64,000 nucleotides of DNA from Lates calcarifer (Eukaryota > Chordata > Actinopteri > Centropomidae): NCBI RefSeq assembly GCF_001640805.2, contig NC_066838.1, positions 7,520,601-7,584,600 on the forward strand, in the 5' to 3' direction. The notes under the pieces are model-generated. The model did no database searches and was not told the DNA's origin. It was given only the letters and a program-made list of their open reading frames with translations. A program made the translations under genes and the position numbers. Below, in pieces: positions 36,741-49,540 of this stretch (position 1 is the stretch's first letter; each line of letters opens with the position of its first letter).

Positions 36741-39700
36741 GTATACAGGTATTCAGTGTTTAGAGACAGCCTTTTGCCTCCCACTAGACACATATGGTGG
36801 AAATGTTGAGACATGTGAATCCAGAGTTGTGACATGCAGAGGATCATCTGCACATTAACCAATAAGAGCCACTACAGAGGCTGAGATCCTGTTGACTTAA
36901 TGTTCTGTGGGAAATATGAAACACACTTTAACATCACAAGACACTATTGGATCCTCTGAGGGAGTCTGAATGTGAACCTTCATATTCTACAAACACTTCA
37001 AGAAACATCAGGTTTCAATATGTAATGAAAATAAAATGAAGCACTGACAAAATATTAAGAAATGATGGCATTTAACTTGTCACATTTTTAAATACACTTT
37101 TTGCTTCTACTCTTTTCCTCAGAATGAAGTGTATCTGACCATTAATGTGCAGCAGGAAACCAAATGACTTCTTCCAGTCATCAAAATACAGAGGATGCAG
37201 CATCAAAGATCTGAAACTACCCAACATTCCACAGTCTGGAGAAACTGCTGAATGTAATCCACACAGACACAGTTTATCCTTCAATAAACTGTAGGCATCA
37301 GCTTTTAAAACATCACTGCATTTCTTCTAGCCCTGACTACCTTATAAACTATGCCCAGGAGAGAGAAAAGTTTAACACCTGGGGTATAGAAATAAAGTTC
37401 AGGTTTTTGTGAGGAGGAAACCAATCCACTGATGTCACCCAGTGGTAACTTCTAACATATTTATGCTGCTACATTATTTCAAGAACCACATTTGAAATCT
37501 TTTTACCAAGAAAATAAAATCAGCAAAGAAGCAGATGGATCAACACAGGATCAGCTGTACAGTGCGACAGAAAAGAACATGGATTTTATGATGAATCTGT
37601 TTGAAATAAACAGTATCTTCTGGACTGGAGGGAGAGTTCTGTTAATAAAATTACTCTGCTCAAATCATATAAAACAATAACATTAGGGAAATCTAATAGA
37701 TTCATAGGAAGAATGTCCATTTCTATTGTAGACAGTTTTCATCCATTTTTAGGGCAGAGCCAGTGCCTTTCTCTTTAAAGTCAATGAAAGGGGATTGAGA
37801 AGAGGATGGAGTATATCAGTGTGTTCACCTCCCTCCCCATTCATGACTCATCCCAGCCAAACCCTTTAACTCTCTCTAACTGTTAACTTACTACAAAAAA
37901 GTGCTTACGCCTAAAGCCAAAAAAGGAAAATGGTTTGGGGGAAATGTCTGAGGTTGCAGCACAGCTTCAACTCTGTTTCCACAGACATTTTCAGTGGCGA
38001 CAGCAGCTTTCATTGAAAAGGTGTTTCTCACCGTGAAACACATGAAAAAAGAGAGCTGGGAAGGGAGAGAAGAGGAGGGAGAAATGAAACATAGAACTTT
38101 CTTGACACAGATGGTGCCCAGGTGTCGGCAACTTTTTCATCATTTATTTCTTGTTATTCATTATGTATCAAGCCTGGGTTTTAGTCAGATGCTGTGCATA
38201 GATTAGAAAACCACCCCAAAATTTCCTTACAGCAGTGGTGTGGTACCTCAGAGTCAGTTGAGCAGAAGCTTGGCAAGAGATGTGAAACCAAGGAAGAGAG
38301 GGGGAAAAAACCCAGAAAATGGCGCAGCATCAGACAAACAGTGGCAGTGGTTCTGGGAGACGGTTGAGTTGGAAAGAAGAAAGTAGTAACGATGAGATGG
38401 GGTGATTTCTGACACAGACTTTTACTGCCAACTTAGGTAAGAGTGAAGGGATCTGAATTAGTGATTTGCAGGATCCGTTTGTTTCTATGTTTGGTCCTTA
38501 GCAATGGCTACTTACCAAACAGTGGAGCTACGAGTGCAAAGCTTCTGCTTTACTTTGTTTGACTACATTATTGTTTAATGTTGGGTTTGGACTGGTCATC
38601 AGATGTACCGAGCAGTTTGAAGATGTAAACTTTGGCAAAGAGAAACTCTGATTATTTTTTTGCAGATTTCCAGACTGTTACTAGAATTTTACAGCTAGTA
38701 CTTGGCCAATATTTATTTATTTTTTATTTTTAAAAAAAAACAAACAAACAACTTTACGATGCACTGTAAGAATTACTTAAACTTATACTTATTATCCACC
38801 AATATATCCGTCCACGCAGCTCAAATTTACCAGTAACTCCACCAAACTGCAGCTACAGCATTTTCAGGAGGCACAGATGAAGCCACAGTGAGAGCAAGTG
38901 AGAGTCTGTAATTAGTCTGGCGAATACGAGGAGTGTAATCATGTCTTTTCCTTGTCTTTGCTTCGTGGTTTTATTCATAATCTTTATCAGTGACAATAAC
39001 ATTGAAACCACCAAAGTAAAGCAACTGGAACAACAGCAATCAGACGATCAGATTGTAAACAAGTCAGCAGTTAAGAGAGATCAACAAAACCACTCAGTTT
39101 GGAGGTAAAACTGAGTGTGAGTGCAGATCAACTGGTGATGATTCCTCATTGCAAAGGAAGAACTGTGACCTAAAGAACTGCAGGTCAAAGTTGAACCAAG
39201 AAGTTGGTTTATAGACTTTGTCAAATTACTCACAGATAATGTGAGTAATAATTTTAGCAATCAACTTTATTTTTCTCCTCTATATCCATTTGGATGACCT
39301 TAAAGTTTATTCAAAACCACTCATATTTCTTTCCTTGTGGAACTTCATTTTAGCAATGACATCATGTTCTGAGACCTCGACAATTAACTTGCTGAGAATT
39401 ATATTAAAAATCGTATATTATTAGAATATAGGAAAGAAATGTTTCTCAAAACTACGAAAATAAGTTTAAAGTTGTAACACATCAGATTTACTCCTTAACA
39501 AAAAAAACCTTCTGCTAATGTCACTTTCTTCTTTACTCAATGAGGTTTTTTTTTTTTTTTACTTATACAGAAACACTATTTCATCGATCTTAGAATACAT
39601 CTTAAACATGAAAACACTGCAGACTATTTCACCAATAAACTGCTGATGAAGTCGTAAAGCAGAGTTTACCCTAGCTCAATATGAGCCTAAAGTGGTATAG

Positions 39701-40169
39701 GTACAGATGGAGAAGCCACAACAGGGGGAAAATGTTGTTTAACTTCATTATGTTTGTTGGAAGTTTGAAGTTCACCCCAACAGCAATAAAGCTTGGCGTA
39801 GGTGGTGAAAACAAACACTTCTGTGGGATGCCTTAGAGACAGATATGCAGGAAAGCCCTATTGAAGCAAACACCTTTATCTTGGCCACAGAGAGGCTTTT
39901 TGGCGTATCACTGACAATATTTGTCATGGTATTACCTCTCTGTCCCCCACACACAGACATAAACAATAAATTAATGCATCATGGTGTAGCTTCAAATTAA
40001 GATATGTTAATGTGAACACAATGTACCATCTGTTTGTCCTCTCATCTGACTAAGAGGGCACCAGAGGAGCCCTCAGTCCCTTTTTCCTCTCTCCTCATTC
40101 CCCTTTTCTCCCAGTTGGTTGAGAGGAGAAGCTTAGATGAAGCCAATGAGCTTTCTGCTTCCCTTGGTG

Positions 40170-40450
40170 CTTGTTTCTTCCTCTGATTTTTGCCTTCCAT
40201 CCTTTAAGACTTTCAAAAGCCCAGAGGCAACTTCCTCTCCTCTATTTTCCCTTCTTTCCCCATTTCCTGCCTCTTGACCCTGACTCCAGCTTTGGAGAAT
40301 AGTTTTGACTTCTCTGCCACCACCGCTCTACATCTTCCTTGTATGTTTTCTCCTTTTTCTGTTCCAATTCAGACTAACTGCTCTCCATTTGATATTTCTT
40401 CATTCAGGTTTTTCTCCACTAATCTTAGAACCTTTTGGCCCAACTTCTAT
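40170..40450. repeat. Pyrimidine-rich low-complexity region
   Basis: CT-rich sequence with runs such as CTTCCTCTCCTCTATTTTCC. The plus-strand open frames in it are compositional. Confidence 0.6.
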
Positions 40451-43400
40451 TTCATAGATTAAAACTGTGTTTAACCTAAGGAGCAAGCTTTTATTTTCTC
40501 CTGAAAAGAGTAAAGAGTGTGTTTATCCAAACCATTACCTTTTCAGAACAAGCTTTTAGCTGCACCACTCTGGGTTTTTAATCAGCCTAGTGGTTGTATG
40601 TTTTCTCATTATAATTATAATTAGTGTTAGGAGAATTTATGCATACCATCACCTATCATCCCTACATTTACAATCAACTCGGTCTCATACCGACAAAGAC
40701 TCCACTTCTCCCTGCATTTTTCCTCTTCTTTCTGAATTCATGTGTCTCTATCCATTTATCAGCCTACCCCAGAGAGGCAAGTATGTGTGTTGTTCAGCCA
40801 GTGGCAGAAAGCCTGGCCAGGCAGTCAAACACAGAGCTACAGACTGTTTGGCTGCCACCAGTATATACATACATCCTGCGTGTCCCTGCTCCTGTTCTGG
40901 CAAACAATTACTTCCTCTTACACACACCACACCACACATTTACTCAGAAAACATGCACATACCCTGGCTGTGTCACTTCTTAGCAAAGAGTTACATGTTT
41001 CCAAAAGGAAAAACTCTATTACGACAGAATCATAGAAGATTTCAATAAATTCATACACTAAAATTTACTTTCTGTATAAATGTTCTGTATCATTGTATGT
41101 GAGCGTTTACCTCCCCACACAAACACTGCTGTGTTTTTAAGTGGAATATTTTTTACTTAACTGTTTTCAAGAACAAGGCTGCCATTGTTCTGTTTTTTTT
41201 TTTTTTTTTCCTTACTGTCAACAAACATGTCATGCATCTCTCAGTACCTCCTCACCCTGTTGGAACAACAATCTTTGTGAACCTCACGATTGGGCTGCAA
41301 TTCTTGGTGTCACCATTCACTTAAGAATTGATTCTTCATTCAAAACTGGTTCTCAAATCAAAGATTGTGAATTGAACTTGGATTTGATCGTTTTATGTAA
41401 TGGACTTTGTTTTTCTAGTTTCCAGTCAAATCTGTGTGTGTGAGTCCAAGAAAATTTCGCCATTGTTTGTTATGGACTATAAAAACAAAGAGCACTGTTT
41501 ACAAAACGATTACAGTATAAGTGATCTGGTGTGAATGTTCAGAGTGGCATGTGCTGACATTAGTTTCTACAAAGTACTAAAGATTTAGCTAGAGCTTCCC
41601 TGACAATACAGAAAGATCCTAAAAAATGAAAAAGTTTTCATTCCACTTGGTGTCTATGCCCACATGACACCTTTCCCAGATTTTTTGTAGACACCTAACA
41701 TCACCCAGCAAATGAGCTACGTTCAAAATACACAATTGCAAAGGCGTAGAAGAGTTTCTCCAGTGAGAGTTCTGCCCTGCAATTTCAAGCAGGGCTCAGT
41801 GAAACTTAATGACTTTGGTGAAGCCCTAATCTTTCATCTAGTTAAAAATATTATAAGAAATGAATCCATGAACTTTAAGGTGTATAATCCTGAGGTGAAA
41901 TCTGGCTGCCAACAACCATCCTATCTGTTATTTCTCATCATTCTCTGTTAACTAACCAATAAAAGCAGAAAGTAAACACACATCATGTACACTGATAGTA
42001 TATGACTGATGCAGCAGGGCCAACTTGATATTTAAGGTCCACAAACAAGTGTGAGAGTTAAGTATGAAGTGTTTATTTGCAGCTACATTACACACATTTG
42101 ACTGTCTTTATTTCTGCTGTGAGAGGAATCCAGTGAACATATTTTCCATGGCATAAAATTACCTTCCGTGTGGTGGCAAAGCATCTTTTCATTCTATCAG
42201 CTTTTGCTGCATGTTGTGATGTAGCAAACAATTCTCAGTGGAGTGTAAAGACAAAGACCACATTTTGCACTGTAAACAGCGGACAGAATGCCGACCTACC
42301 TGGGTATTCCTGGGGACAGAGCACAATTGCTGGCCTTGGGACAGAAAATAAGCTCCATTGTGTAAATGACACGACCAAGGTTTGTTTGCTTTAGCAAGGA
42401 AAGTTCATACAGTATGTGCACAGACTGCACAGTGCTAAAGACGTATTCAGAAGCTTTAAAGCATCAAAGACATGAGGGGACAGATACTAGTTTTGCTATA
42501 GCCTGCCAGTCAATTAGCTTCTTTTGACAGGTGGTTTTATGATTTTCTATTATTTATAAATCAACAGAATGTTTAAAACTCTCTCACACCACCAAATCAA
42601 ACACCACAGCCTCACAGACAAGTGTTCTTTATAGCCTTAAGCTATAAGTATGAGGCAGCCTGTAGGATAGGGGGCTACATAATGTATTAACTTTGAAGGA
42701 GAACTTCTTTTATTAATAAATATGTCAATGTACCAACAGGATCATTTATAGTTTCCATGTTTGCGAGGGTCATGTGACGCGAGTCCATGTGACGTATAAT
42801 TTGTCATCCACTTATGTTCATGATGAGCTCATGAAGCCTAAATTTCATAACCTCCACATGCTGATAAAACTTGTGTAAACAGGTCCATGTCTGCAGAATA
42901 ACCTCTAGTTTTTGGACATTATCTGAGCCTTCAATAGCAGAGGGCTGTTTTTGGACTGTGAGGAAGCACAGTCCATTGTAATGATGACGGTGTGTGAATC
43001 CTGCTATCACTTTAATATGGTAGGCATGTTGTAATACAGCAATTTGTAGTTTACATTCATTCACTTTTATTCAATTCAACTTTTAACCCCAACTTCATTT
43101 GCACACATCGAGAAAAAATGAAGATATTCCTCTTATCTGGAGCCACCGTATTTTCAAAAACAAACTCGGGAAAACTGAATAATGTGGAATATGTAATAAA
43201 TGGAGAGTAAAAAAATGTCAGCCTGCAGGGCATGTTTTCTCATTGTGATTCTTCACACAATCAGACGTGAATGACCACTGTAAGGAACTGTACTTATTTC
43301 ACTGCAGCACAAAACATTTTTAGATCCTTGTTTCACAAACTCACAGTCAAACTGTCTCACATCAAGCAGCAGATACAGAGACTGTGTCCCTGTCACAGTG

Positions 43401-44042
43401 GATCAGAACAAAATCAATATAAAGACATGAAAAAGGTTTCTGACCATAAAGGAGCAGCAGCAGTGGCAGCAGTCTGGGCCTTCTAACAGAAAAGCAACAT
43501 TCTACTAAACAACAGGCATGTAGTTAATAATTCAGCGAGCATAAGAGTCCATTTGAGAGAGGGTTTTCTAATATTCATGTGACATGATAGCCAAGACAGG
43601 AACTCTTGCTCTCACTGGGCACAGTGTTATTCATACTGTGAGGCACTACGGTATTTTGTAATTCATAGCCTTGGTTTTAGGCCAAGCAAGGACGTAGACA
43701 TAGACCAACCCAGCACTTCAGTAGCAAACTCAATAATTCAAGAAGACTTGTTCTGAAACACTAAACTGATGTTAGCCTAATACTCAGAGATAATTCAGTT
43801 GATAGCAGTGAATTACCCAAAATAACTCTCACACAAACCCAGGACTGTTAACATCCAGCTGAGAGATCTACGGTTTTATTTATTCATTCAATCACAACTT
43901 CTAAACGATATAACCTTTAAATTCACTCTGGAAACTTCAGACTTCCAAACAGAGGAGGGTCATGGTTTATCCAGACTACTGGATCACTACTGACCAGACT
44001 TAAAAATACCTGAGAAACAGAGTACATAAAAAAGGTACTTAC

Positions 44043-44107
44043 AGTCAACAGTGTCCTTCAGCAGAGGATGGAGTAGGCTTCTTGGTGATCCATGGTGTAG
44101 ATTCAGC
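44043..44107 (-). CDS. NPHP4: NPHP4 internal exon (second visible, 65 nt)
   Basis: This is a very short exon that no long open frame reveals. It enters in phase 2 after acceptor ATCTCCTAG (its first G completes an arginine codon) and leaves in phase 1 at GTTGACT|GTAAGT. It encodes LNLHHGSPRSLLHPLLKDTV, matching human [20 protein letters not shown] position for position in spacing. It sits only 443 nt from the preceding exon but 9.3 kb from the next. Because 65 is not a multiple of three, skipping it would shift the frame. Confidence 0.96.
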
Positions 44108-44550
44108 CTAGGAGATAAAATGAAACAGATACTTGGAGCTGTTATAGGTCTCCACACAACAAAAACATGTGTTCACTGTTCTGCCAGCCACATTTGTCTA
44201 CAATACAGGACTAAAGGATTATTTTATCTTCAAACTATTATCAGTTAACCAGACTACCTCCTGACTATCCTCTGTAAACCCTGACTTCTGATAGCAGAGC
44301 AAACACAGCTCTCACTAAATACCTTACACACAACAGTAGTTCTGCATGCATACAGTAAAAACTTGGACAATTATAATGGATATATATGTGTTACACATTA
44401 TTGCAAAAGCTTAACAGGTGTAACTGGACCAAACAGGGTGAATTCCCTCAGTGATATTCGAGGAGTAATCCCTACACCTGTCCTTCAACCGTCTCCTCAT
44501 GTGTAACATCATTAATCCCTGACTGGTGTAATTAGGAATGGGCTAATCAC
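44108..44550 (-). other. NPHP4: NPHP4 intron, 443 nt
   Basis: This is the only short intron in the window. It has donor GTGATT (weak consensus) at 44550 and acceptor CTCCTAG at 44108. It has no repeat or other feature that I can see. Confidence 0.92.
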
Positions 44551-44720
44551 CTTCTGTCCCCATCGGCAGCCTGAGCCTCTGGCCTGTTGGTAAAAAGCTC
44601 CAGGACAGTGAAGCCTCGCCCCAGGGCCTGCTGGGAACCGTCTGGCCTGGGTGACAATGACACCAGCTCCAGGACCACCACAGTGCTGGATAGCCGCAGA
44701 GACGTATGGAAGTACAGGAC
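44551..44720 (-). CDS. NPHP4: NPHP4 internal exon (first visible, 170 nt)
   Basis: It enters in phase 0 after acceptor TTTTCCTAG and leaves in phase 2 at GACAGAAG|GTGATT. The translation begins VLYFHTSLRL, continues TVVVLELVSLSPRPDGSQQA and LELFTNRPEAQ, and ends AADGDR. Human has LYFHTSLNHP, then VVEVV, RDGSLQ and LRIFSNQPDS in the same order. This part of nephrocystin-4 precedes the region shown by the other exons. About 93 upstream residues, including the start codon, are not in the window. Confidence 0.94.
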
Positions 44721-45009
44721 CTAGGAAAACATAAACATGGAGTGAAGAATTAATCCTACAACTCTGATTCATTCAGAAAGCAGCATGGTATCTATCTGGT
44801 GCCGTACAAAGAAACCTGATAAGAGTTTCTGCAGTGAAAGACATAAAGTTTTTCAGGTCTGTGATCTAAACCACGCTGATTTTAAAATGAGGCCACAGCA
44901 GTTTGCAATCAAAAGTCAAATTATGGCATCAACAAGTAAAAAAACAAACTAGACTAGAAAGTTAGCAGTGAGTTGGTGATTATATTGGGACCCAGGTCTG
45001 GATATGTAG

Positions 45010-45934
45010 TAGGGATGTGCACGAATAATCGATTAGTCAATTAGTCAAAACGGTAAGCATAGTCAACAACTTTTTTTAAGGAATTGACTAATTTTAGTTG
45101 ACTAACTTTTATTTGGTTGGGGGTGAGAGTAGATTTATGTTTTACTTCATGGAGACGCGGAACTAACGTTTTTGGTTCTGTTTCTGCTCGAGTGAGCATC
45201 TCCTCTCTTTGTGGTGCAAGCAAAACACTGGAACAGATGTTGGCAATAAGAAGAGGCGAACAAGCTGCCGCTAACGTTAGCTCAGGTTGTTGCTAACGTT
45301 AGCTCAGCTTGTTTTCAGGTTAGGATTCCTTCAGTGTTCATCATTCAAGAGGTTTCTACTGGGAGCCGAATTATCTACAGAGGTCTCATTAACTCCAAAA
45401 CAAATGGACCAAGTAATTAAAATTGTTAGAAACACTGAATAAAGCAGTTGCATATTAAAAAAATATATGTTTTTGCACGACACAGACACAGGACATTGAG
45501 AGGGGCTGCAGAGGACCATTACTGGCCAGACTGAAAAAAATACAATGAGGCAGCTAAAGCTCCAAAATAGAATTTGACAGAAGCCAACAAAGTAGCAATA
45601 ACAACCACTGCATGGACAGTTTTATGTCACTGTCACCTGTCGTAACATGGACGGTGACCAGAACATTTCTGGTTCTGTGCTCCAGACTCACAGCACAGAT
45701 GAGACACACTGCTGAGAACATTGCTGCTAGTCAGAGGTGCGTTGTTGATGAGTGGGGCTTGGGAGGTAAAGTTAGTGCATCTGTACACTACACTGCAAAA
45801 AACATGACATGACAACATATTGTTTTGGTTTGGGTGGAGGGCACATCTTAATGATGACATCATGACTAATCGACTAATCAACTTAAATTGGCTTGATTAA
45901 TCGACTTCAAAAAGTAATCAAAATGTCCATCCCT
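45010..45934. mobile_element. Complete non-autonomous hAT element (MITE-like, 925 nt)
   Basis: The left end TAGGGATGTGCACGAATAAT, rich in ATCGATTAGTCAATTAGTC, mirrors the right end, which finishes GACTAATCGACTAATCAAC and ...AATGTCCATCCCTA. Direct 8-bp target repeats flank it: ATATGTAG at 45002-45009 and ATCTGTAG at 45935-45942, one mismatch. Eight-bp duplications and TAGGGATG ends are typical of hAT transposons. There is no transposase frame inside, so it must have been moved by another element. Confidence 0.85.
45270..45313. repeat. 22-bp tandem duplication inside the hAT element
   Basis: Two copies of GCTAACGTTAGCTCAGSTTG plus TT lie head to tail with one G/C difference. Each starts with the 12-bp palindrome GCTAACGTTAGC. 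Confidence 0.93.
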
Positions 45935-47932
45935 AATCTGTAGCAGCTTAGTGCATAGGAAGATTCTCCACATTGGTATGAGAGAGACATACAACAGAAA
46001 GAACAGAGATCAAGATCGGTTATATGACATATACAGTAATAATGGTTAATAAACAGCCACTTCAGGGAAATGACATATAAACAAGTACAGATGGTGAACA
46101 ATCCCATGGTACCCTGCTTGGCTGTCAGCATCAATTGTTGCTGTCATTTCAGTTACTGCAGTCCAGGGATAAATAATCATAAATCTGCATCTTGATACTG
46201 AGAATGAACAACTATAGACTGAGATTTTCACAAGATTTGACTGACTCTGACAGAAACACATACATAAACATATAAAACATGCTCAGGATCAAAAGGGAAA
46301 AAGGGGGCATGTAAAATACCACAAGTATTGTTTGTGATGCTCCTTTACGACCTCTACTCCACTTTAGCAGAATGGATCTGTCACTCACTACTGAACGGTT
46401 AGAGAAAAACAAAATATCCTTCTTCCAACAAGAGATGTGTTGAAATGAACAAGATGTCAGGCTGAATGACTCACATCCAATGAAATACTAATTCAGTACC
46501 AGATCATTTGCCTCAATTACAAACATTCACAGTGCAGGGTATTTTCCCTTAGAAAGAACAAGGAGTTGTTTCATCCTATTGTTTTGCTGTTGTTCATTCT
46601 CTGTGGTCATACCATGCACTTTTGTGTCAGTCTCCACACTGTAAGTCTCTATAAAGAGCTGAACATCCAGCATTGAGAAGAGTACCTGATTGGTGAGGAT
46701 GTGACATCAAAAACATTCATGAGGCAGGTATGTCCCCCTGGTGAGGAGGCTCTTTAGGATCATGTGGGGGGTCTGACCTCACTATTTTTACACAAGTTCA
46801 GAGGAAGACAGTCAAGCCTTTTGGGAGCCTGTTTGTAGTCTGTGCCAGGTAGGCGCTATTGTTTACAGACTCTGATCCACCATTCAAATTGGGAATAATA
46901 GCCTACCTACAGCAGAGCCACACTGATTTACATGCACAAAGGCCTGAATATGATAAAGAGACCCACAAATTCTCTGTGATCCACTGGTCCCCGAGCACAA
47001 TAAAGCCTGTTATTTTTCAAAACCATAAAGGAGAACATGACAGTGTCAACAGAAAAAAATGACATAAGTAGACATGAGCTACCTTGAAATACAGAGCCAA
47101 TTTCTCCCAGCCCACTGTGGCACAGCCTGTTCATCTTTAGACCCAACTATCAGCCACAACAGAGTCATATATTCAAATTCAAAACCTCAGAGGTGTTCCT
47201 ATTTCGGCCACATCAGTCTTTTATCTCTGAGCATGGCCAGTTTAAATTACTATTTTTCCAAATGCAAACACTGCTGAATACAAATGGGAAACGTGGGAGG
47301 CTAAAGATAGTCGTCTAGCCACGGTTTGATTTAGTTATTTGTCTGCTTGCTTGTTTTCATATATCCATTGGACTTCGCCTCGCTGACAAGGATGTTGAGA
47401 TTCACAAAACACTATGGCTCACAAACTGGTGCGTCTGCTTGGATGAAAGTGTCCTGCTGGAAGTGATTCAGCATTAACAAATTTTTGTTCAAGGCTTTGT
47501 CGACATGGGCCAATGAGACAGAATGAGATGAGTAACAATGTCTGTGAACTGAACATGGAGGCTCTGAATGTGTGGAGAAACTTTCAGCACTCAGCCTTCA
47601 ATGGAAGCTTTAAGAAATCGGTTTATTTGTCCTAATCTGATATCTAGCTAATTTCTCAATAAAAGTAAAACACAGTTTCCCAGTTACTGAGCACTGACTC
47701 AATGTTTTCTGAGCTGGAATTCAGACAGATATTCTAGTAGCACCAAACACCGGCTGAGTAAAAATATCCCCCATCCCAAGATACATGCCATTCAGTATGC
47801 ATAGACTCAAAACTTTACTTTCACTCAGTTTATTTATTTATTTCCTTCCAACCTTAACTCCAAAATCAAAGCCTCATCTTTGAATGAACTTCTCTTGAAC
47901 CTATCCCAGGCTGTATGAACAAGAGCTTAGGA

Positions 47933-47951
47933 GGGAGGGGTGGGGGGGGGG
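47933..47951 (+). repeat. G-rich run with quadruplex potential
   Basis: GGGAGGGGTGGGGGGGGGG contains four or more G3 tracts. It lies on the strand opposite the NPHP4 transcript, so the transcript carries the C-rich complement. Confidence 0.75.
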
Positions 47952-48515
47952 TCCATATTCTCTTTCTATATTCTATCATGTTCACCCAAATTTCATCCCC
48001 CTGTGATAATGTAGAATTTGCATTGTGGTCAAAGATGTAGTCCCAAATCTCTGAGCAATCCAAACATGGACATTGTTCACCATGGATTTCCAATTCAAAG
48101 GTAGAATTCCTTTTTCATCTGCCTCGCTGCTTTGATACACCTCCAAATTGATTCTGGTCCAATCTCTTGCAAAAAATTAAAAAACGCTCTGTCCCCGCAG
48201 ACCAAATATTTCCCTTCCTCAGTTCACAATAATTCAGATTTATAAAAGGATGTAGTCAATGATTAAGAAAACAGCCACGACTGGTTATGAATATTTTGAG
48301 ACAGACAAGCTAAGTATGGATAAAAAAGTGTTCTGAATACATATTTACAAATACATTTATCTCAGATAATGAGTACATTTGTACAATTTTTCCACAACGG
48401 TACAGCACGCTTTAGCTGCATTTGTCACACCAGTGTTTTCACATTTCTTTTTCCAGCCTAGAGATTTCCCAGCTGATGTGTGTTGTTTAGATCCTGCCTC
48501 AGAGCAGAGCCAAAA

Positions 48516-48549
48516 CATGATACTGCTGCACATGATGCTGCTGCACATG
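48516..48549. repeat. 15-bp tandem duplication
   Basis: CATGATACTGCTGCA is followed directly by CATGATGCTGCTGCA and then CATG, one substitution between units. It produces a repeated CSSIM in a minus frame. Confidence 0.92.
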
Positions 48550-48887
48550 TATGGACCAAGTTCAGTGTCATAGCCAACAAAGTGAACTGAAAGCATTTTT
48601 ATCAGATTCCAGTAGTGGTGTTGCTATGTTTCTGTTCTTAGTCTCAATCAGATACAGGGAAGCTTCACTATTTCCTCATCCTCTCAGCTTTGTCATGATT
48701 TGTTAAAAGCTGCGATGAAGGCAGATTTTCTCTTGCTATGTTGATCTCTTGATTAACTCCCACCTGCTACCTGCAGCTGTCAGCTGTATAGGCTTGCTAA
48801 TCCAGGGTTTATTACTTAACACTAAATTCATTCTGTTTATTATATCATTATAATTATTATTTCAAGACATATGTAGCAATAATAGAG

Positions 48888-48990
48888 AGGAAACAGGAAA
48901 TCAGGGAGAGAGATAGGAAACAACATTCAACAAAGGTTTCCAGCCAGATTCAAACCAAGAACATTGTGTCTACATAAAGATGGCACTACA
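48888..48990 (-). mobile_element. SINE-like fragment, tRNA-type module in antisense
   Basis: GGAAACAGGAAATCAGGGAG, AGAGATAGG, AACATTCAACAAAGGTTTCC and AGCCAGATTCAAACCAAG resemble a common teleost repeat. In that repeat, GACAGGAAATGGGGAGAGAG is followed by ATGCAACAAAGG and by an inverted B box GGATTCGAACC. It is a short, decayed copy. Confidence 0.55.
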
Positions 48991-49410
48991 AATAATGTAA
49001 TGAATATTACCATTTTCTGTCCAATGGAAACATGCAGTGAGTTTTAACATCACACTGTTTTCTGTATGTATTGTTGTGGGAGGTGGTACTGCAAACTAGA
49101 CATGAACACACTGTAGTGTTTGATACCAACAGGAAATGAAGGAAAGCGTGTTCCAACAGACGTCAACTGAGTTTTGAATGGCTTTAGACAACTTACTGGT
49201 TATACCCAAGTGTCTGAGTGAATTAAAACATTTTGGAAAAAATACGCTAAATTCTGTTAAATCCCTAATTATGGAAACTCTTCTCACATTTAAATATTCA
49301 GCACTAATATTTGCCTCAGTTTGTCTGAGCAAAGCTCCAAATTTATACCAGCTCAACTACAACAGAACTTTACAATGAAGCAGTGTGTTGTGATCTTCCC
49401 AGTGCCATAG

Positions 49411-49540
49411 GAGCAGTGGGAGATATCATTGAGAAAACAGCTTGCATCGGCAGCAACGCCAGGAGCAGCATATGTCGGACCTAATGAGAGGTTATACACT
49501 GCAGCGAGTGTCAACAAAGCAGTAATCGATTCTCACAGGG
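49411..49540 (+). other. Speculative plus-strand exon-like segment
   Basis: Forty-three codons are open between an AG (GTGCCATAG) and a strong donor (CACAGGG|GTAAGT). The frame begins EQWEISLRKQLASAATPG and ends AVIDSHR. The surroundings contain several CpGs and no repeat that I recognise. The polypyrimidine tract before the AG is weak, no partner exon was found and no family is recognised. It may simply be a conserved non-coding element or chance. Confidence 0.12.

Larger units (their letters stand above)
34741..44042 (-). other. NPHP4: NPHP4 intron, 9.3 kb
   Basis: The intron has donor GTAAGT at 44042 and acceptor TTTACAG at 34741. It contains an 8-bp hairpin and an alternating CA tract near 35.1-35.5 kb, a Tc1 deletion derivative at 36.27-36.74 kb, and pyrimidine-rich sequence at 40.1-40.5 kb. 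The remaining sequence (36.8-40.0 and 41.0-44.0 kb) is AT-rich with short frames only. The longest (40590-41048, plus, 152 codons) is low in complexity and has no recognisable domain. Confidence 0.88.

Noticed and set aside
40590..41048. 152-codon open frame, plus, with two overlapping frames
   Set aside because: It starts in pyrimidine-rich low-complexity sequence and three frames are open over the same stretch, which points to composition rather than coding.
44512..44772. 86-codon minus open frame
   Set aside because: An out-of-frame shadow of the NPHP4 exon at 44720-44551; the correct frame gives LYFHTSL and the splice phases.
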